Below, in pieces: positions 31,100 to 42,371 of a stretch of DNA of 64,000 nt. The notes under the pieces were generated by a model. That model worked only from the letters and a program-made list of their open reading frames with translations. It was not told the DNA's origin and did no database searches. The position numbers and the translations under genes are program-made. Origin of the DNA: Ophiobolus disseminans (Eukaryota; Ascomycota; Dothideomycetes; Pleosporales; Phaeosphaeriaceae); NCBI GenBank assembly GCA_010093685.1, contig MU006216.1, positions 1,253,065 through 1,317,064 on the forward strand, given 5' to 3'. Every line of letters starts with the position of its first letter. The first letter of the stretch is position 1.

Positions 31100-32530
31100 A
31101 TGGCTGCGCACTCAGTAGGTCGATTCGCTTTTCTGCGCTCTCGATACTCCTTCAGAGTTCGCCATATTGAGTGCACAATACGAACGTTTACATCACGAGC
31201 GCATTTTCGTCAAGAACTGGAAGAAAAGCCTACGAGCACCCCAGTAGTTTCCCGACATCCCAAACGAGCCGCTGATCGTCTAAAAGGAGTAGGAAAGCAT
31301 TTGCAAACCATTCGACTCTCGCAGTTATCTGCGTCCAACGCGCCGGTGTATCACAACGGGGACGTGGAGTATGTATGTTCCTACAACATAATCGGTGACA
31401 GTGTATATGTGCCAGGTAGGATTTTCAATGGAGGCGTACATGTGCGCGATGCCAAGGTCCTCAAGGTGCTCCACCTTGTCTTTACCAGCCGCATTTACCC
31501 ACGAACCTAAACCTAGCTAGACGTGGCCAAGTGGATATCACAAGAGATCCGTTTTACTTGCTCAACCGTGTGGCTTTTCCGAGGGTTAACCCTCGTTTTG
31601 ACTTCTCCACTGTTAGCGTGTACTGTAACGCTCAAGATCTGTACGTGTTGTTCAAATTGAGTACCACAACTCAAAGCATAACACGAATTAGTGCGTATAT
31701 GGTCCATAATACTCTCATCATCAAACCAGACAGTGTAGGAAACCAAGATTCTGGTGGAGAAGCATCGGTTTCGAACTCAACACAGCTGACTGCTAATGTA
31801 ACTTTGAGCGACTTCCAAGCGACGTGTACGCTACCTTTTACCGGAGTACCAGTACACAGCCGCTACTTCCAGGCTTCACGGTATGCACTTGGAGATCTTC
31901 AGTTAGTTGTATGGGCACAAAGAAATGCGTATGAGCCTCAACCAAACCAAGGAGTCAAAGAATGAGATGCGGCTCCGCCCATGGAAGGCAACATTGATAG
32001 CCATGACGACCCAGAACTTACTGTGGTCGAATGCGGCGAAGTCGTACCGCCACAACAACTTGTCGAGCCACGGACTTTTATACAACAACCAAATCGACCG
32101 AAGCAAGCTTTTGAGCTGGAGAGACATCAAAATAGGGACAGGGTATGGTTGAGTGGTGTTTCTAGCCTTCTCTGGGCTACTATCGATAGCAAATCGGGGC
32201 AATGGGTTTCAACAAAGGCCCAACACATGCGCGCCGAGAAGGATCCACCTGGCTGGCATCAACGCGAAGCATGACTTCAGCGATTGATCGCCTTGATACA
32301 CAGTATCAAAGCCGCAGTACGAAGTTCAGAACATGGCGTGTGTGTGTGTTATCACAGCGAATAGGCCAGTCAAGGACAACGACCAGGATACCAAACACAT
32401 CGTCGACATTTGGGAGCCAGAGCTCGACATCAAACGCCTAGATGAGCAAGAGGTTCCGGAGCCTTACCGCGTCTCCAAACAATGCTTGCCGGAAGACTTT
32501 GTCCAGAATTTTTGGGTCGACAACAGCTAA
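31100..32530 (+). pseudogene. Broken member of the fungal family often (mis)labelled geranylgeranyl pyrophosphate synthetase
   Basis: Exon 31100..31415 (basic N-terminus, then APVYHNGDVEYVCSYNI...YVPG) splices from a GTAGGA donor to 31517. There DITRDPFYLLNRVAFPRVNP, ITRISAYMVHNTLIIK and ASRYALGDLQLVVW fit the order of blocks in a widespread fungal family that lacks prenyltransferase DDxxD motifs. Three lesions follow. TGA at 31963-31965 (VKE|DAAPP) and TGA at 32272-32274 (HQREA|LQRLIALI) both sit in an otherwise open frame and fit CGA-to-TGA. A +1 frameshift falls in a (GT)n run at 32338-32350. After it, the other frame reads CVCVITANRPVKD...IWEPE to a stop at 32530. The whole coding path can still be followed, so decay is recent. 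The true biochemical role of the family is unclear to me. Confidence 0.65.
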
Positions 32531-34005
32531 GGGAGTTCAAAGCCAAGTACCTGATGTGGTCTCACGAGGCGTCAAAAGTTTGTCGGATACGATTGTGGCT
32601 CGCGACTCGAAAAAGCAACTTAAGCTTGAGATCCTCGGAGTGGGACATGATCAGTCAACATACTACATGATCAGGATCATCTTCGCTGTTTTCTGGGAAC
32701 CGGTCGGTATCGGCGTTTACCAACGTGCTGAGGTTGAAAAGGGAATTGAGTAACTTCGGGACTTGCCGAGAATGGGTGGGGTGTATCACTAGCAAGTAGG
32801 ACGCAGATGAGAGGAAGGCATTCTTCATCCTTTCCTGTGACAGGTTTGGTAAGAAGTAGATATTCACATGTATATCTGCGGAAACGTCGTCGCTTACTGT
32901 ATTCCTCGGTCGATTTGAAACGTCGCCTGTTCCGGCGTACTTGTATGGCCTGAGCGTGGTCGTCATAAAGACAGCTCACCACGCCACGTAATGAATCTTT
33001 ACCAACATAATGATGCATTTACCTTAGGCCCTGTCTCTCACTTTGTTTTCTTGATTGGAATGAACTGACGACAGTGGTTCGATGCTTTTGGCAAAGGATT
33101 TGCTGTTAGGTGACCAGTTCATCGATGAGATGATGTATCGCTGCACAGAGAGAAGAGGCGGTGTGTTGAGTGGAGCATTTTGGACCATGTACTGACGTGT
33201 GCACTGCTGCATCGCGGCGAAGCGCTCTTTGGTGTTGCACGGTCCTCATCAGGAGAGGTCAACTTTGGTACGGTCTGGGTACAACGACCTCATTCACTTC
33301 CTGCATATACAGAAATGCTCTCGCTCAAAGCCACATATCTATCACAACTATCACAAGCCTGAAAATACTTTGAGATGAAGACATATACTTGATCCCTATA
33401 GCCATCTCGCCACAACGTCCCTATAACCGGCAGTGATATATAGTCAAGGTACCCATGCATCAGACTATTCCCCAGTATTGTTATGATGCAGCGCTCCGCG
33501 GCGCGGCTAAGCAGGATCCTAGTCAAGCATGGCCGGATACACACCCACCTCCGCGCGTCCCGTTGTGGAGATCCTTGCCCAAATGCTTGATTGTTCGTGC
33601 GGAAACGAACGTGTTGTCTCCACTCAGGCGAACCATAGACGGCAAGCAGACTGTTGGTTTCACTTCGAAGGGCGATGGCAATGCGCGAGGGCTGTGAGTG
33701 AGTTTCGTGTAAAGGTTTTTGAGTGAGGTTGTTAGGCCTTTGGGTGGCGCTCATGAGGTTCAATTGTTCTCGCTATGCTATGCGTGGTCCGGTTTTATGT
33801 ACACTCTTCGTCGCATTTCTTCGACGTGCGAGGCACTGCGCACTTAAAGATTGACAATCGCACACCGAAGTATGCACGCTTGCTCTCGCATCCCAAAAGA
33901 TGCCCTGTCTTGTCCTGTCCAGTCTTTTACCTCCGCGCTTGGAGAGTCTTGCTGTCTCTCGACTGTTGTTGATGCATGTCTTCGGGGCTCTCTAACTCCA
34001 ATTCA
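32531..34005. other. Intergenic / no convincing gene
   Basis: About 1.5 kb. A 65-codon plus-strand frame (33529-33726, MAGYTPTSARPVVEILAQML) and a 157-codon minus-strand frame (33290-33763) overlap each other. Neither has a recognisable domain or matching splice sites, so I left both out. Confidence 0.45.
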
Positions 34006-35313
34006 CTAGACATGTTGCCCGAACTTAGTGCTCTCGTCTCCATAGACTTGGTCTCTAGGACTTAAGATGCTCTCCTGACTATCCTTTCCGCCTATTGTCA
34101 CATCAGAGACACCCATCTTCTTATGCTGTTTGGGGGCACGATTGCCTTTGCTTCCTCCAATCGTAACGAGTTCTACCGTGCGGCCGCTGTTGTGTGATTT
34201 GTAGCCCGCGTGCTTTGGTCTGCTACCTGAGCTGCCAAAGATGGCTTTGCCGAGTATAAGATCGAGCAATGGCTGTAAGGTGGGGATGCAAGCGGCAATG
34301 GTAATCGAGTTTCCTTCGATGCTGGTCCAGATCGTAATGTCCGATGTGTCGTCTGTATTCATGTCAGCATCTTTCGAATGATTGCATCTGTGCTTTACTC
34401 ACAGCTAAAGTCACGGCTCCCGAGTGCAGGCAGTCGAGTTGACTTATATATAGCTACAGCGGTTGCACTAATCCGGTTGTAAGTATATGCAGCTATCCAA
34501 GACGACTATTGTAACCTGCAGACACTTACACGGAACCTAATCCGAGCGCACAACTCAGGGCAATCTTCTTTTTGAGGTTGATCCGCAGCCCGTAAAGAAT
34601 GACGGCGGGATAGATGGCAAGGTAGAGATCCACAGCGCCGGAGATACCTTTGGAGTTGGTTAGATATATTCAAATCATCATCTGCTGGAAACTTACTGCC
34701 AACTACAATTGCGTAGTATATCAGAATCCAAGGGCTCCAGCAGGTTCCTTTCACGGAGAAATCCCACTGCGATCGACTTGGCGTACACTGTGTGTACAGA
34801 AGCGGGACACAGCCGATCAAGAGTATCAAACACCCGGAAGACATGCACCAGAGGAAAATCCTGTGCATCCGGCTGGGATTGGTAATCTTTGTGAGAAGTG
34901 CGACAACAGCCAGCTTGGGAATACCAAAAGACAGAATCCCCGGACAGAAGCCGGCCATTGTCCATTTGATCGCACCTGACTTTTGCTCGTCGGTAAGCAA
35001 AACGAAGTGGCGTCCATTGCCGGCTCTTACAGCCGCTATATTCAAGCCAAGCGTAACGTAGCCGCACACCTGTGTCCAATGTTAACGAGAGTAGTCCTTT
35101 AAAGCTTTCGGGGATCATCCAGAACGCCTTTACCATGGAGAGTATGATAAGCCAGTCATCGAGACCAACCCTCGAGAGTATTTTGGCTCGCACATAGAGT
35201 CGTGCAGCAACGAAGATTGAAGCCACAGCAGTAAGCGTGCTGCATATCGCTAAAATTGCGGGCCCTTTGTTCTGTCGAGCAAACTCCGGGGGGAAATCCT
35301 GTGGCGTTGTCAT
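34006..35313 (-). CDS. Rhodopsin-like 7-TM integral membrane protein (fungal family)
   Basis: Five exons, 35134..35313, 34697..35069, 34530..34647, 34403..34467 and 34006..34352, join to 360 aa. All four introns have GT...AG ends, three with GTAAGT/GTGAGT donors. The protein begins MTTPQDFPPEFARQNKGPAI and shows about seven hydrophobic segments: ILAICSTLTAVASIFVAARL, DDWLIILSMVCGYVTLGLNI, GFCPGILSFGIPKLAVVALL, FLWCMSSGCLILLIGCVPLL, WILIYYAIVVGS, LYLAIYPAVILYGLRI and a last one near TIAACIPTLQPLL. Motifs such as RVGLDDWLI, CTPSRSQWDF and ISGAVDLYLAIYP are typical of the fungal rhodopsin-like family of plasma-membrane proteins. It has no retinal lysine that I can identify. The soluble C-tail is basic. 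Its divergent neighbour is an O-methyltransferase; members of this family are often found beside secondary-metabolite genes. Confidence 0.88.
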
Positions 35314-36607
35314 GGCCTAGCACGTCTGTCGGAAGACTGGAGAAGTCTATCAAGGGATAGCGAAGAGTTTGGAGGACCGAGAGAACGCTTGTTCAACTTC
35401 GCAAGCACCGATATAACTCCAACGTTTTGCGTCCCTGGAAAAGAAATGTCCCCCCTGCCCGTGCTCTCTAACGTGAGGAGAGGGCATGGGACTCACCCAG
35501 GGCATGCAGACTGTTACATTCTCAGCGAGAGCTTTGCGCTCGCCCAGACGCATTGCTGAGTACAGTCAAGTGCCAACAGATCCCATCCCCTTACGAACAA
35601 GCAGTTAGCTGATCTCCGGGCCCGTTCGCTGCAGAGAGAATCCTGCTTGACAGTGCATCCAGCGTGCACTGACCGCTAAGGCTCTGGAGATCCTTGAAAC
35701 GGGTGAATCATCGTTTCCGAGGCGAGACGGTACAGCGGACATAAGATTCCGATGGTCGTTGTGTTGCCACTACCGTGCGTTCGGGTGAGCCGGCCCTTGG
35801 AGTCTCAGGAGGCCTTCTCTTAGCTACAATTGGTCACTCCACCTTCCGCATTGGAGTGAGCTATCAGTACCGTTTGCTCGTTGATGCCTTCGAATACTTG
35901 ACCCTGGGACGAGGTAAATTTTCTTGACAGAACGATTAATACGAATTAGTTGCAGTGCACGATCGGACAAGATTATGCGAGCTCATTAAATGGTCAGAAA
36001 AGCAAAGACGTTAACAGGCAGATCATACGACAGAGGAGGCCTGTGTCGTCCGCGGGCATGGTTGAATAACCGCTGTATTACCTCTTGCAGCATATATGAC
36101 AGCTGCGGGTGGAACCGTACGGGCGAGTGGAGCCGCATATACCCCATGTATAGGCGTAGCGCGCCTGATCATCCAACGGGAAGGGGCGTGGAAGCCTCCT
36201 TTCAAGGGTCGAGCAACCGTGCATAGCTACGAGCTCCTTCGTAAGACAAACCACTTCATTTCGACTTGAGAGGAGGTTTCCAACCATTCAGCTCCTGGAA
36301 ACTCTTTAAATTACGGCGCGGTAGTTGGATATAGAGTGTTTTCACTCGATTACCCGCTCGGTTGCTGGCGTCTTCCCTGTGAGGTTGCAGAGCGGCATTG
36401 TGGAACGCTTTCTTATCTGGTGTCGCCTCGAAGCGCGTGGGCTCATAGCGATGTGCTTCATTTTGTGTTAGCTTGAACGGATGTGCGTTCTAGCTTTGCC
36501 TCTTTGCTTTATTTAAGGTGCTGTCTCAGACAGACCACCTTGATGGCACTTTCACCATCTTGTGACTTTTTATCTTCTCACACAGCCAAACCAAAGTTTC
36601 TGACAAC
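35314..36607. other. Divergent intergenic region between the 7-TM protein and O-methyltransferase genes
   Basis: About 1.3 kb between two divergent genes, probably holding both promoters. No gene was seen. Several GC-rich inverted motifs occur (for example CGGGCCCG-like at 35618-35626), but none matches a binding site I can name with confidence. Confidence 0.5.
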
Positions 36608-38200
36608 ATGACCATTAGCATTGATTCCACTACAACCCCCAGCAACGGGAAAGCTGACAAAAACGGTGTCCATATCAAAAATGGATCGACAGTGTCCGAG
36701 AACAACCGTGCTGTCGATATCGGTATTGCTGTTCGTGCGTGCGACTCGGAAGCGGTCCCAGGTATTCTGAAAGAAATCTCATCCTTTGGAACGTCCCCAC
36801 CAACCGATCTTGACACTACTCGCCTTGAGTTGCTTGCCAATGCTAGGGCTCTTGTGCGAGCTCTGGAGACTCCTCGAGAGACCATGATAAAGCACAACTG
36901 GGCACAGGTATGCTTGATTGCTTCCTCGAAGTGAGATGATGTTGCTGACTCTAGCTTGTGGCATTAGCCTGGCTGTCACACCGCTATAACCACTTGCTAC
37001 AACGCCGGGGTTTTCGACGTGCTTAAGGGTGGACCAATGACGGTCGACGAGATTGCGAAGGGAGTCGGAAAGAACCGCGAAGTATTAGGTAGGAGCAGTT
37101 ACAGGCAGTGCATTTTCGACCTTCGCTTACATGGTTAGCTCGCCTGTTAAAGCATATCTCTGCCATGGGCTATGTCCAGGAAACAGGATCTGACGAATAT
37201 GCGCCCACAAACTTCTCGACAGCCTTGACCATTCCCATCATCGGTGATGGATATCCGTGTCTGTAAGTTCTAAGTTAGCATCACTGGCGCTCAATCAACT
37301 GAGTGTAGCGCTGACTGGATCAGCGCTGGTGGTGCGCTCAGATCAGGCCTCCACTTTCACGAGTACATGGAGAATACCAATTACGCGACACCGAATGCCG
37401 AACTTGGGCCTTATCAGGATGCTTTCGATACGAAGATGAACATGTTCCAATACATGGTGGCTAACCCTCCTCTGGGTAAGCAGTTCAACCACCACATGGG
37501 AGGTTATAGACAAGGGAGGCCAAGCTGGATGGATCCCACTTTCTACCCCGTCGAGAAGCAATTGTTCACAGGCTTCGACACCTCCCCTGATGCAGCGTTG
37601 CTGGTCGACATTGGTGGGTCCTTGGGCCATGATCTCGAAGAATTCAGGTATGTTGTCCTGGCCGGGTCCCAATTCGTCCATTAACGAGATCCATAGGACG
37701 AAGTACCCCGATGCGCCTGGGCGACTTGTATTGCAGGACCTTCCAGAAGTCATCGACACTATTCAGCACCTGAACCCCAAGATTGAGCGCATGTCATATG
37801 ACTTTCATACTGAGCAGCCCGTGAAAGGTACGTTTGACGACGGACAGAACATGAGCGGGACAGGCTGACCGGTTTCAAAGCTGCTCGCGCATATTACATG
37901 CATTCGGTTCTTCATGACTGGCCAGACGAGGTGTGCAAGAGCATCTTGAAGCAGATCGTAGGCGCTATGAAGCCTGGTTACAGCAAGCTGCTGATTAATG
38001 AGAATGTCATTCCCGACAAAGGGGCTGATTGGCAGGCTACTGCACTGGACATGATGATGCTCACACTCTTCTCATCGAAAGAGCGGACGCTGAACGACTG
38101 GCACCAGCTCTTGGAGTCGTCCGAATTTGGTTTGAAGATCGTCCGTGTTTGGAACGTCCAGAACTCACAGGAGAGCTTGATTGAGTGTGAGTTAGCATGA
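36608..38200 (+). CDS. SAM-dependent O-methyltransferase (COMT/plant-type fold, fungal secondary-metabolism kind)
   Basis: Six exons (36608..36907, 36968..37088, 37139..37262, 37309..37647, 37697..37827, 37881..38200) give 444 aa. All junctions keep the frame and use GTNNGT-type donors or a close variant. A winged-helix dimerisation part comes first (CYNAGVFDVLKGGPMTVDEI, GVGKNREVLARLLKHISAMG). The SAM-binding motif is LLVDIGGSLGHDL (residues about 279-291), followed by RLVLQDLPEVI. The catalytic-base histidine is in VLHDWPDE (H350). This is the PF00891 plan, which methylates hydroxyls of phenolic and polyketide products. No polyketide or peptide synthase is in the window, so the pathway is unknown. 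The divergent 7-TM gene may belong with it. Confidence 0.92.
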
Positions 38201-39278
38201 GTGTGTAGGTAGCTATAGGATATACATGCAGCTCAAACTGTACCTTGGTCATCTCGATATAGAACTAGTGCCTGTCCTTGATTGTCCTCATGTATGTGGC
38301 TTTACATCTAAGCTGCCGCCATGGTCTTACTTGGTTACCTGGCTAACGGGTGACCCCGCAGCGGAAGATTCTTTGAGGCAGGAGTGTGCAAACAGCGTAC
38401 ACGGGTGAAGGAATTAATACGCTTCCGTTGGGTTGTTTGAACGTTTCGACACGTAGAGTCGTTGGCCATCCTTATCGACTTATTGTTGTTACTTATACAA
38501 TCGAAAAAGGGAGCGCAAGAAGCGGCGACGTCATGGCCTCGGCATTGGAAGGAACGCTTCCACGGACATATCAGCGTGTTATTTCAACGAGCTGCCGGCC
38601 CAGGTAGGCTTCCCATGAGGCTGTTGGTCATGTGCTTCTAGCAAGCCCAGGTCGGGACATGCTGCCCTGACGACAGTTCATTCGGGGTCCGTGCGATGCT
38701 TAAAAAGTGGAAATGAGATCCGTTAGCGCTGATGTGATTGGCCTGCTAATTAAGCTTCGTCGTGCCTAACGAGAGATGAGGCGTGGCCCGCACGCGACTG
38801 CAAGGCGGCTCCACGGTCTCCAAACCACCATCGACTCCAGACTTGCAGCTGAAAGAAAGGGTGAAAAGGGTCCAGTCCACGGTGCAGGAAACGTTGACCC
38901 GGATCACGCCTCATTTCATACGGCCAACCAAGAGTGACATTTATCCCAAAATTCCGCGAATCATTTCGCCAAAAGACGTGCAATTTGTGCTCCAGCCTTG
39001 TCGCAATTTTAAATCCCCAGGCGCCGCGATGCTGTTGGCTAGGCGCACCCCAGGCCCATCGTGAACCCCAAAGTGTCCGCGAGCCGCTTCCCGTTTCATA
39101 TACCGCCGGGGACCCCCCGAGGTTGCACCCCTTCTTCATCTCTACAGTCTTTCGCTCTTTTTCGCTGCAGATTATCCCCACAAAACACGCGTCGCGGTTC
39201 ACATTCATTGACGTCGGTCTTATCTTACTCATCCGTTGCGCAAATCATCTCACTCATTTTCTGGAAACATAGTTGGAA
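38201..39278. other. Intergenic
   Basis: About 1.1 kb between the O-methyltransferase and the GPI-type surface-protein gene. Overlapping frames at 38750-39232 (minus) and 38783-39272 (plus) lack motifs and start codon context; I do not call them genes. The last 150 bp are pyrimidine-rich, a likely promoter and leader. Confidence 0.5.
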
Positions 39279-39877
39279 ATGCGTTTCAGGAGTATTGGTG
39301 CGCTCTGTGCGCTCGCTGTCGGCGCCGTGGCTCAGACTTCAATACCGTACGTCTTACGCGTCGTGTTCGACACGAACATCTTGAGATGATCCACTGTGAC
39401 TAACTTTGATGTTGCAGGGTTGAGGTTCAAAATTCTGTCCTTCGTGTGCTTGCGACTGCGATTCCTCGCGACCAAGCCAGCTACGCCGTCGCCTCGCCGT
39501 CTGCCTTCGCAGCTCAGGTGGCGTCCTCCTTCGCTGCTGGCAACACGCCTGCGTGGTACCAGGCACTTCCATCGGATGTGAAGAGCCTCCTACCCGTGTT
39601 ATATCCCGCTTCCGTCACCGCGACTCCCACTCCAACACCGTCTGCATCCAAGATTGCCTCTGCGTCGTCAATTGCAATCACGTCTGTTGGTACGTTGAGC
39701 CCTTCGGCCATCCGTGCCAATTCTACAATCTCTGGGGTCCATGCGCCAACACTGTCAGCGAGCGGTACCCGGTCCTCGGCTCCCCAGGTCACTGCCAACT
39801 CGGCGTCAAACCACCATGCCGCGTTGGGCGCTGGAGTCGGTGCTGCCCTGGGCTTCCTCGGCATGCTAGCACTATAA
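39279..39877 (+). CDS. Small secreted, probably GPI-anchored surface protein (175 aa)
   Basis: Exons 39279..39346 and 39418..39877 give 175 aa; the intron has GTACGT...CTAAC...CAG. The protein begins with a signal peptide (MRFRSIGALCALAVGAVAQ, cleavage likely after AVAQ or near TSIP). A short globular part follows (AVASPSAFAAQVASSFAAGN, WYQALPSDVKSLLPVLYP), then a S/T-rich stalk suited to O-glycosylation. It ends in a hydrophobic tail (LGAGVGAALGFLGMLAL) preceded by small residues (TANSASN), as expected for a GPI-anchor signal. Such proteins are placed on the plasma membrane or in the cell wall. The function of this one is unknown. Confidence 0.85.
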
Positions 39878-41097
39878 GCGCACACATCCACGCATTCCAA
39901 TACCCGGTGTATGGGGACCAGCATTCTTAGCGGGCGGCGCTCTTGGTTCGAAACGTTCTTTCACGACGCGACGTTGTCATTCTTTGGAGGAGAGGATTTG
40001 CATTATACCTTGTCATTTTGTAGGAGAAGGGGGATTAGGGTGGACACGTACGTAATGTCTTTTTGATATACGCCTGGTGTGAAGGATTGGGGTTCGATGT
40101 TTGAAGAGTCGATGATATAGTTGTAGCTTTAGTAATCTATAATCGATTAGTCAGTGTGATGTCCACTACGCAGGTTGAATTAAGAAAATGTAAGGAATGC
40201 TAATCTGGCGCAGAAGTTGACGAGGGATCAGAGGCCTTTTAAAAGACGTCGCATGGGAACACGAGCTCTTGACGCGCGACCCCAGGCTTACGCAGGTACC
40301 CGGACCCGCTCTTTCCGTCGACCCACTTGGGGCTCTACTGCATCACGACGCACGCCACTTTAAGCCGACTCATGCCACCTTTCCGCCTCAATACCATTGT
40401 CAGCTGTCCACGAGCACCTAAGTGCACAAGTCTATTCCTTCTTTGTTTCCCCGTGTGTCATAGCTGCTTCTCACATTCGTTGTCATGCTGAACCGTACCT
40501 AGGTAGCTTCCCTATAAGATCTTTTCAATATATCGGCCGGTACTAGCACAGCTATCTTGCTTCTTCGTTTTTTCTCCTTCTGATAATCTGTAACACCTAC
40601 TTGCATCTTGGCTGAAATCACAATTACATGTTCCCTCACGGCCGTCTTTCTCTGGGCATCAAGGTAATACACTATACAAGCTTATAATTGAGAGGAGCAT
40701 GACCGCTCCTTCTTCTTCGGTCATACTTCCCTATAGTTCACATCATCTGGTACAAGACGAGTGTTTCTAGGTTATGTTGTGTTCTAGGTTGCATCTATCA
40801 TCGTTCAGTAGTATATCTCCATACTGACATCGACCCTAGAGGAGCATGGCAGACTCTCTGTAGGGTTGTGAGCAACGTCATAATCACCAATTCAATTGCA
40901 AAACAAACAAAGATGATCGCTATCAAAACTTCAGTTGCGCGGATCCTGCGAGACTCGACAGAGTCCAGGTCGTTTGCTCTCACTGATGACAACTCATCTT
41001 TCCCCAATTGGATTGATGACTCAGCCATTGGCCAGCGCTGGTCTCCATTGCCACACCTTTAGCCTCTCGTCTACACAAGAGCGACTGCCCTCAACTT
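39878..41097. other. Intergenic
   Basis: About 1.2 kb between the surface-protein gene and the F-box-like gene. It contains TATA-like and pyrimidine-rich stretches upstream of 41098. A 76-codon minus-strand frame (40798-41028) has one hydrophobic segment (VLIAIIFVCFAIELVIMTLL); it could be a tiny membrane protein, but nothing else supports it. Confidence 0.45.
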
Positions 41098-42168
41098 ATG
41101 CCTTCATCTCTCCACACTGACACCGGACCCACATCCACTATGGCCGACTCAATACCTTACATTCCCCCAGAGATCATTTGCATGATCATCGCGACCCCCA
41201 ACATCAACCTTGTCAGCCTTCTACGCTGTACTCGCGTGAGCAAAGAGTGGAATTCACTCATCTACAACAGCAACACCTTACGCGCTAAGCTCTTTCTGCC
41301 TCCTCTTCTCGCATCTGGGCATCTCGTCGAGGTTAGAGACCCTCGGTATACGGCACTTGCCCTGGTTAGCATCTTCGTAGACCCAGACCCAGCAGACCGA
41401 AAGCCTTCGTATGCACCCATGGCTCAAGCGCCTCTAGCAGACGTAGCCGTGCACCCGCTTCTTCTCCGTGAAAGAGTGGCGCCGTGCGACGACGGGATAA
41501 AAGCCTTCACGCTGAGCTATCGCATCCTGAGGCTCCTGTATAGCGTGAGCCAGGGGGGCGTGAATTCATGGCGAGCCATGTGCGTCACCGAGCCGCCGCT
41601 AAGTTCCATCGACCTGCGCGTCCCCGAGTTCAGATGTGACGACACCCCTCGTGCCGGCTTTCCTATATTCAAGCTACGAAACCCTTCGGGCGTGACTATC
41701 AAAGACCTCTTCGACCGTATGTGGGGCACCCATCTTCCCAGGAACGTGGGTCTCGTGCCGGACGACGGTAGCTGTGCCGGCAGGATATGGCGAGAGCAAG
41801 ACGGACTAAAGTGTCGCTGCTACAACATCATCGGAGAAATGGAGACCAGCAGAGAAACGAGCAGGATATTGGAAGAACAGATGGTTACTTCGAAAAAACT
41901 GTTCAAAGCGAGCCGAGTGAGGATGAAGTATGTACAAAAGATTCTAAAGAAGGAAATAGCGATGATGAAGAACAAAAGGCTCAGGATGAAGGAATCGTTG
42001 GAAAGGAAAAGGGTTCGCATAGAGACGAGAGCTTGGAAGGAGAAGGAGGCTTCGAGGAAAAAGAGGGCGTCGAAGGTGAAGAAAGTTTTAGAAGAGAAAA
42101 ATGCTCTGAGGGAGCGGAGGGCCTTGAAGAAGGCTTTGGGGAAGAATAGAGCCATATCGTCTGATTGA
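41098..42168 (+). CDS. F-box-like protein with long basic coiled-coil C-terminus (356 aa)
   Basis: A single frame of 356 aa from ATG 41098; the second ATG at 41140 would start directly at MADSIPYIPPEI and is a good alternative. The F-box-like segment is IPYIPPEIICMIIATPNINL then SLLRCTRVSKEWNSLIYNSN. The middle part is typical of fungal F-box relatives of unknown target (PLLLRERVAP, LSSIDLRVPEFRCDD, TIKDLFDRMWG). The last 110 residues are an almost pure K/R/E coiled coil (KILKKEIAMMKNKRLRMKES, ARAWKEKEASRKKRASKVKK in outline). Such a tail is unusual for the family. The gene ends 200 bp before the converging short-chain dehydrogenase gene. Confidence 0.78.
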   Translation: MPSSLHTDTGPTSTMADSIPYIPPEIICMIIATPNINLVSLLRCTRVSKEWNSLIYNSNTLRAKLFLPPLLASGHLVEVRDPRYTALALVSIFVDPDPADRKPSYAPMAQAPLADVAVHPLLLRERVAPCDDGIKAFTLSYRILRLLYSVSQGGVNSWRAMCVTEPPLSSIDLRVPEFRCDDTPRAGFPIFKLRNPSGVTIKDLFDRMWGTHLPRNVGLVPDDGSCAGRIWREQDGLKCRCYNIIGEMETSRETSRILEEQMVTSKKLFKASRVRMKYVQKILKKEIAMMKNKRLRMKESLERKRVRIETRAWKEKEASRKKRASKVKKVLEEKNALRERRALKKALGKNRAISSD

Positions 42169-42371
42169 GAGTATGGTGACGTCTAGAGGAAGCGCAGGTC
42201 AATATATCTACATGTACTCGAAGATGTGGGAGCACGGAACATTAGAGAATATCGATGGTGTCCTCAGCGACTGACTTTCGAGGCGGGCGGTGGATATGCT
42301 ATATCTTGGAGTCGAGGAATGTGGGGAATGATATAATTAAATTTGGGTAAATGCTGTTTGCTTTTGTGATC

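Noticed and set aside
33290..33763. 157-aa minus-strand frame
   Set aside because: It overlaps a plus-strand frame of similar quality, and neither has family features.
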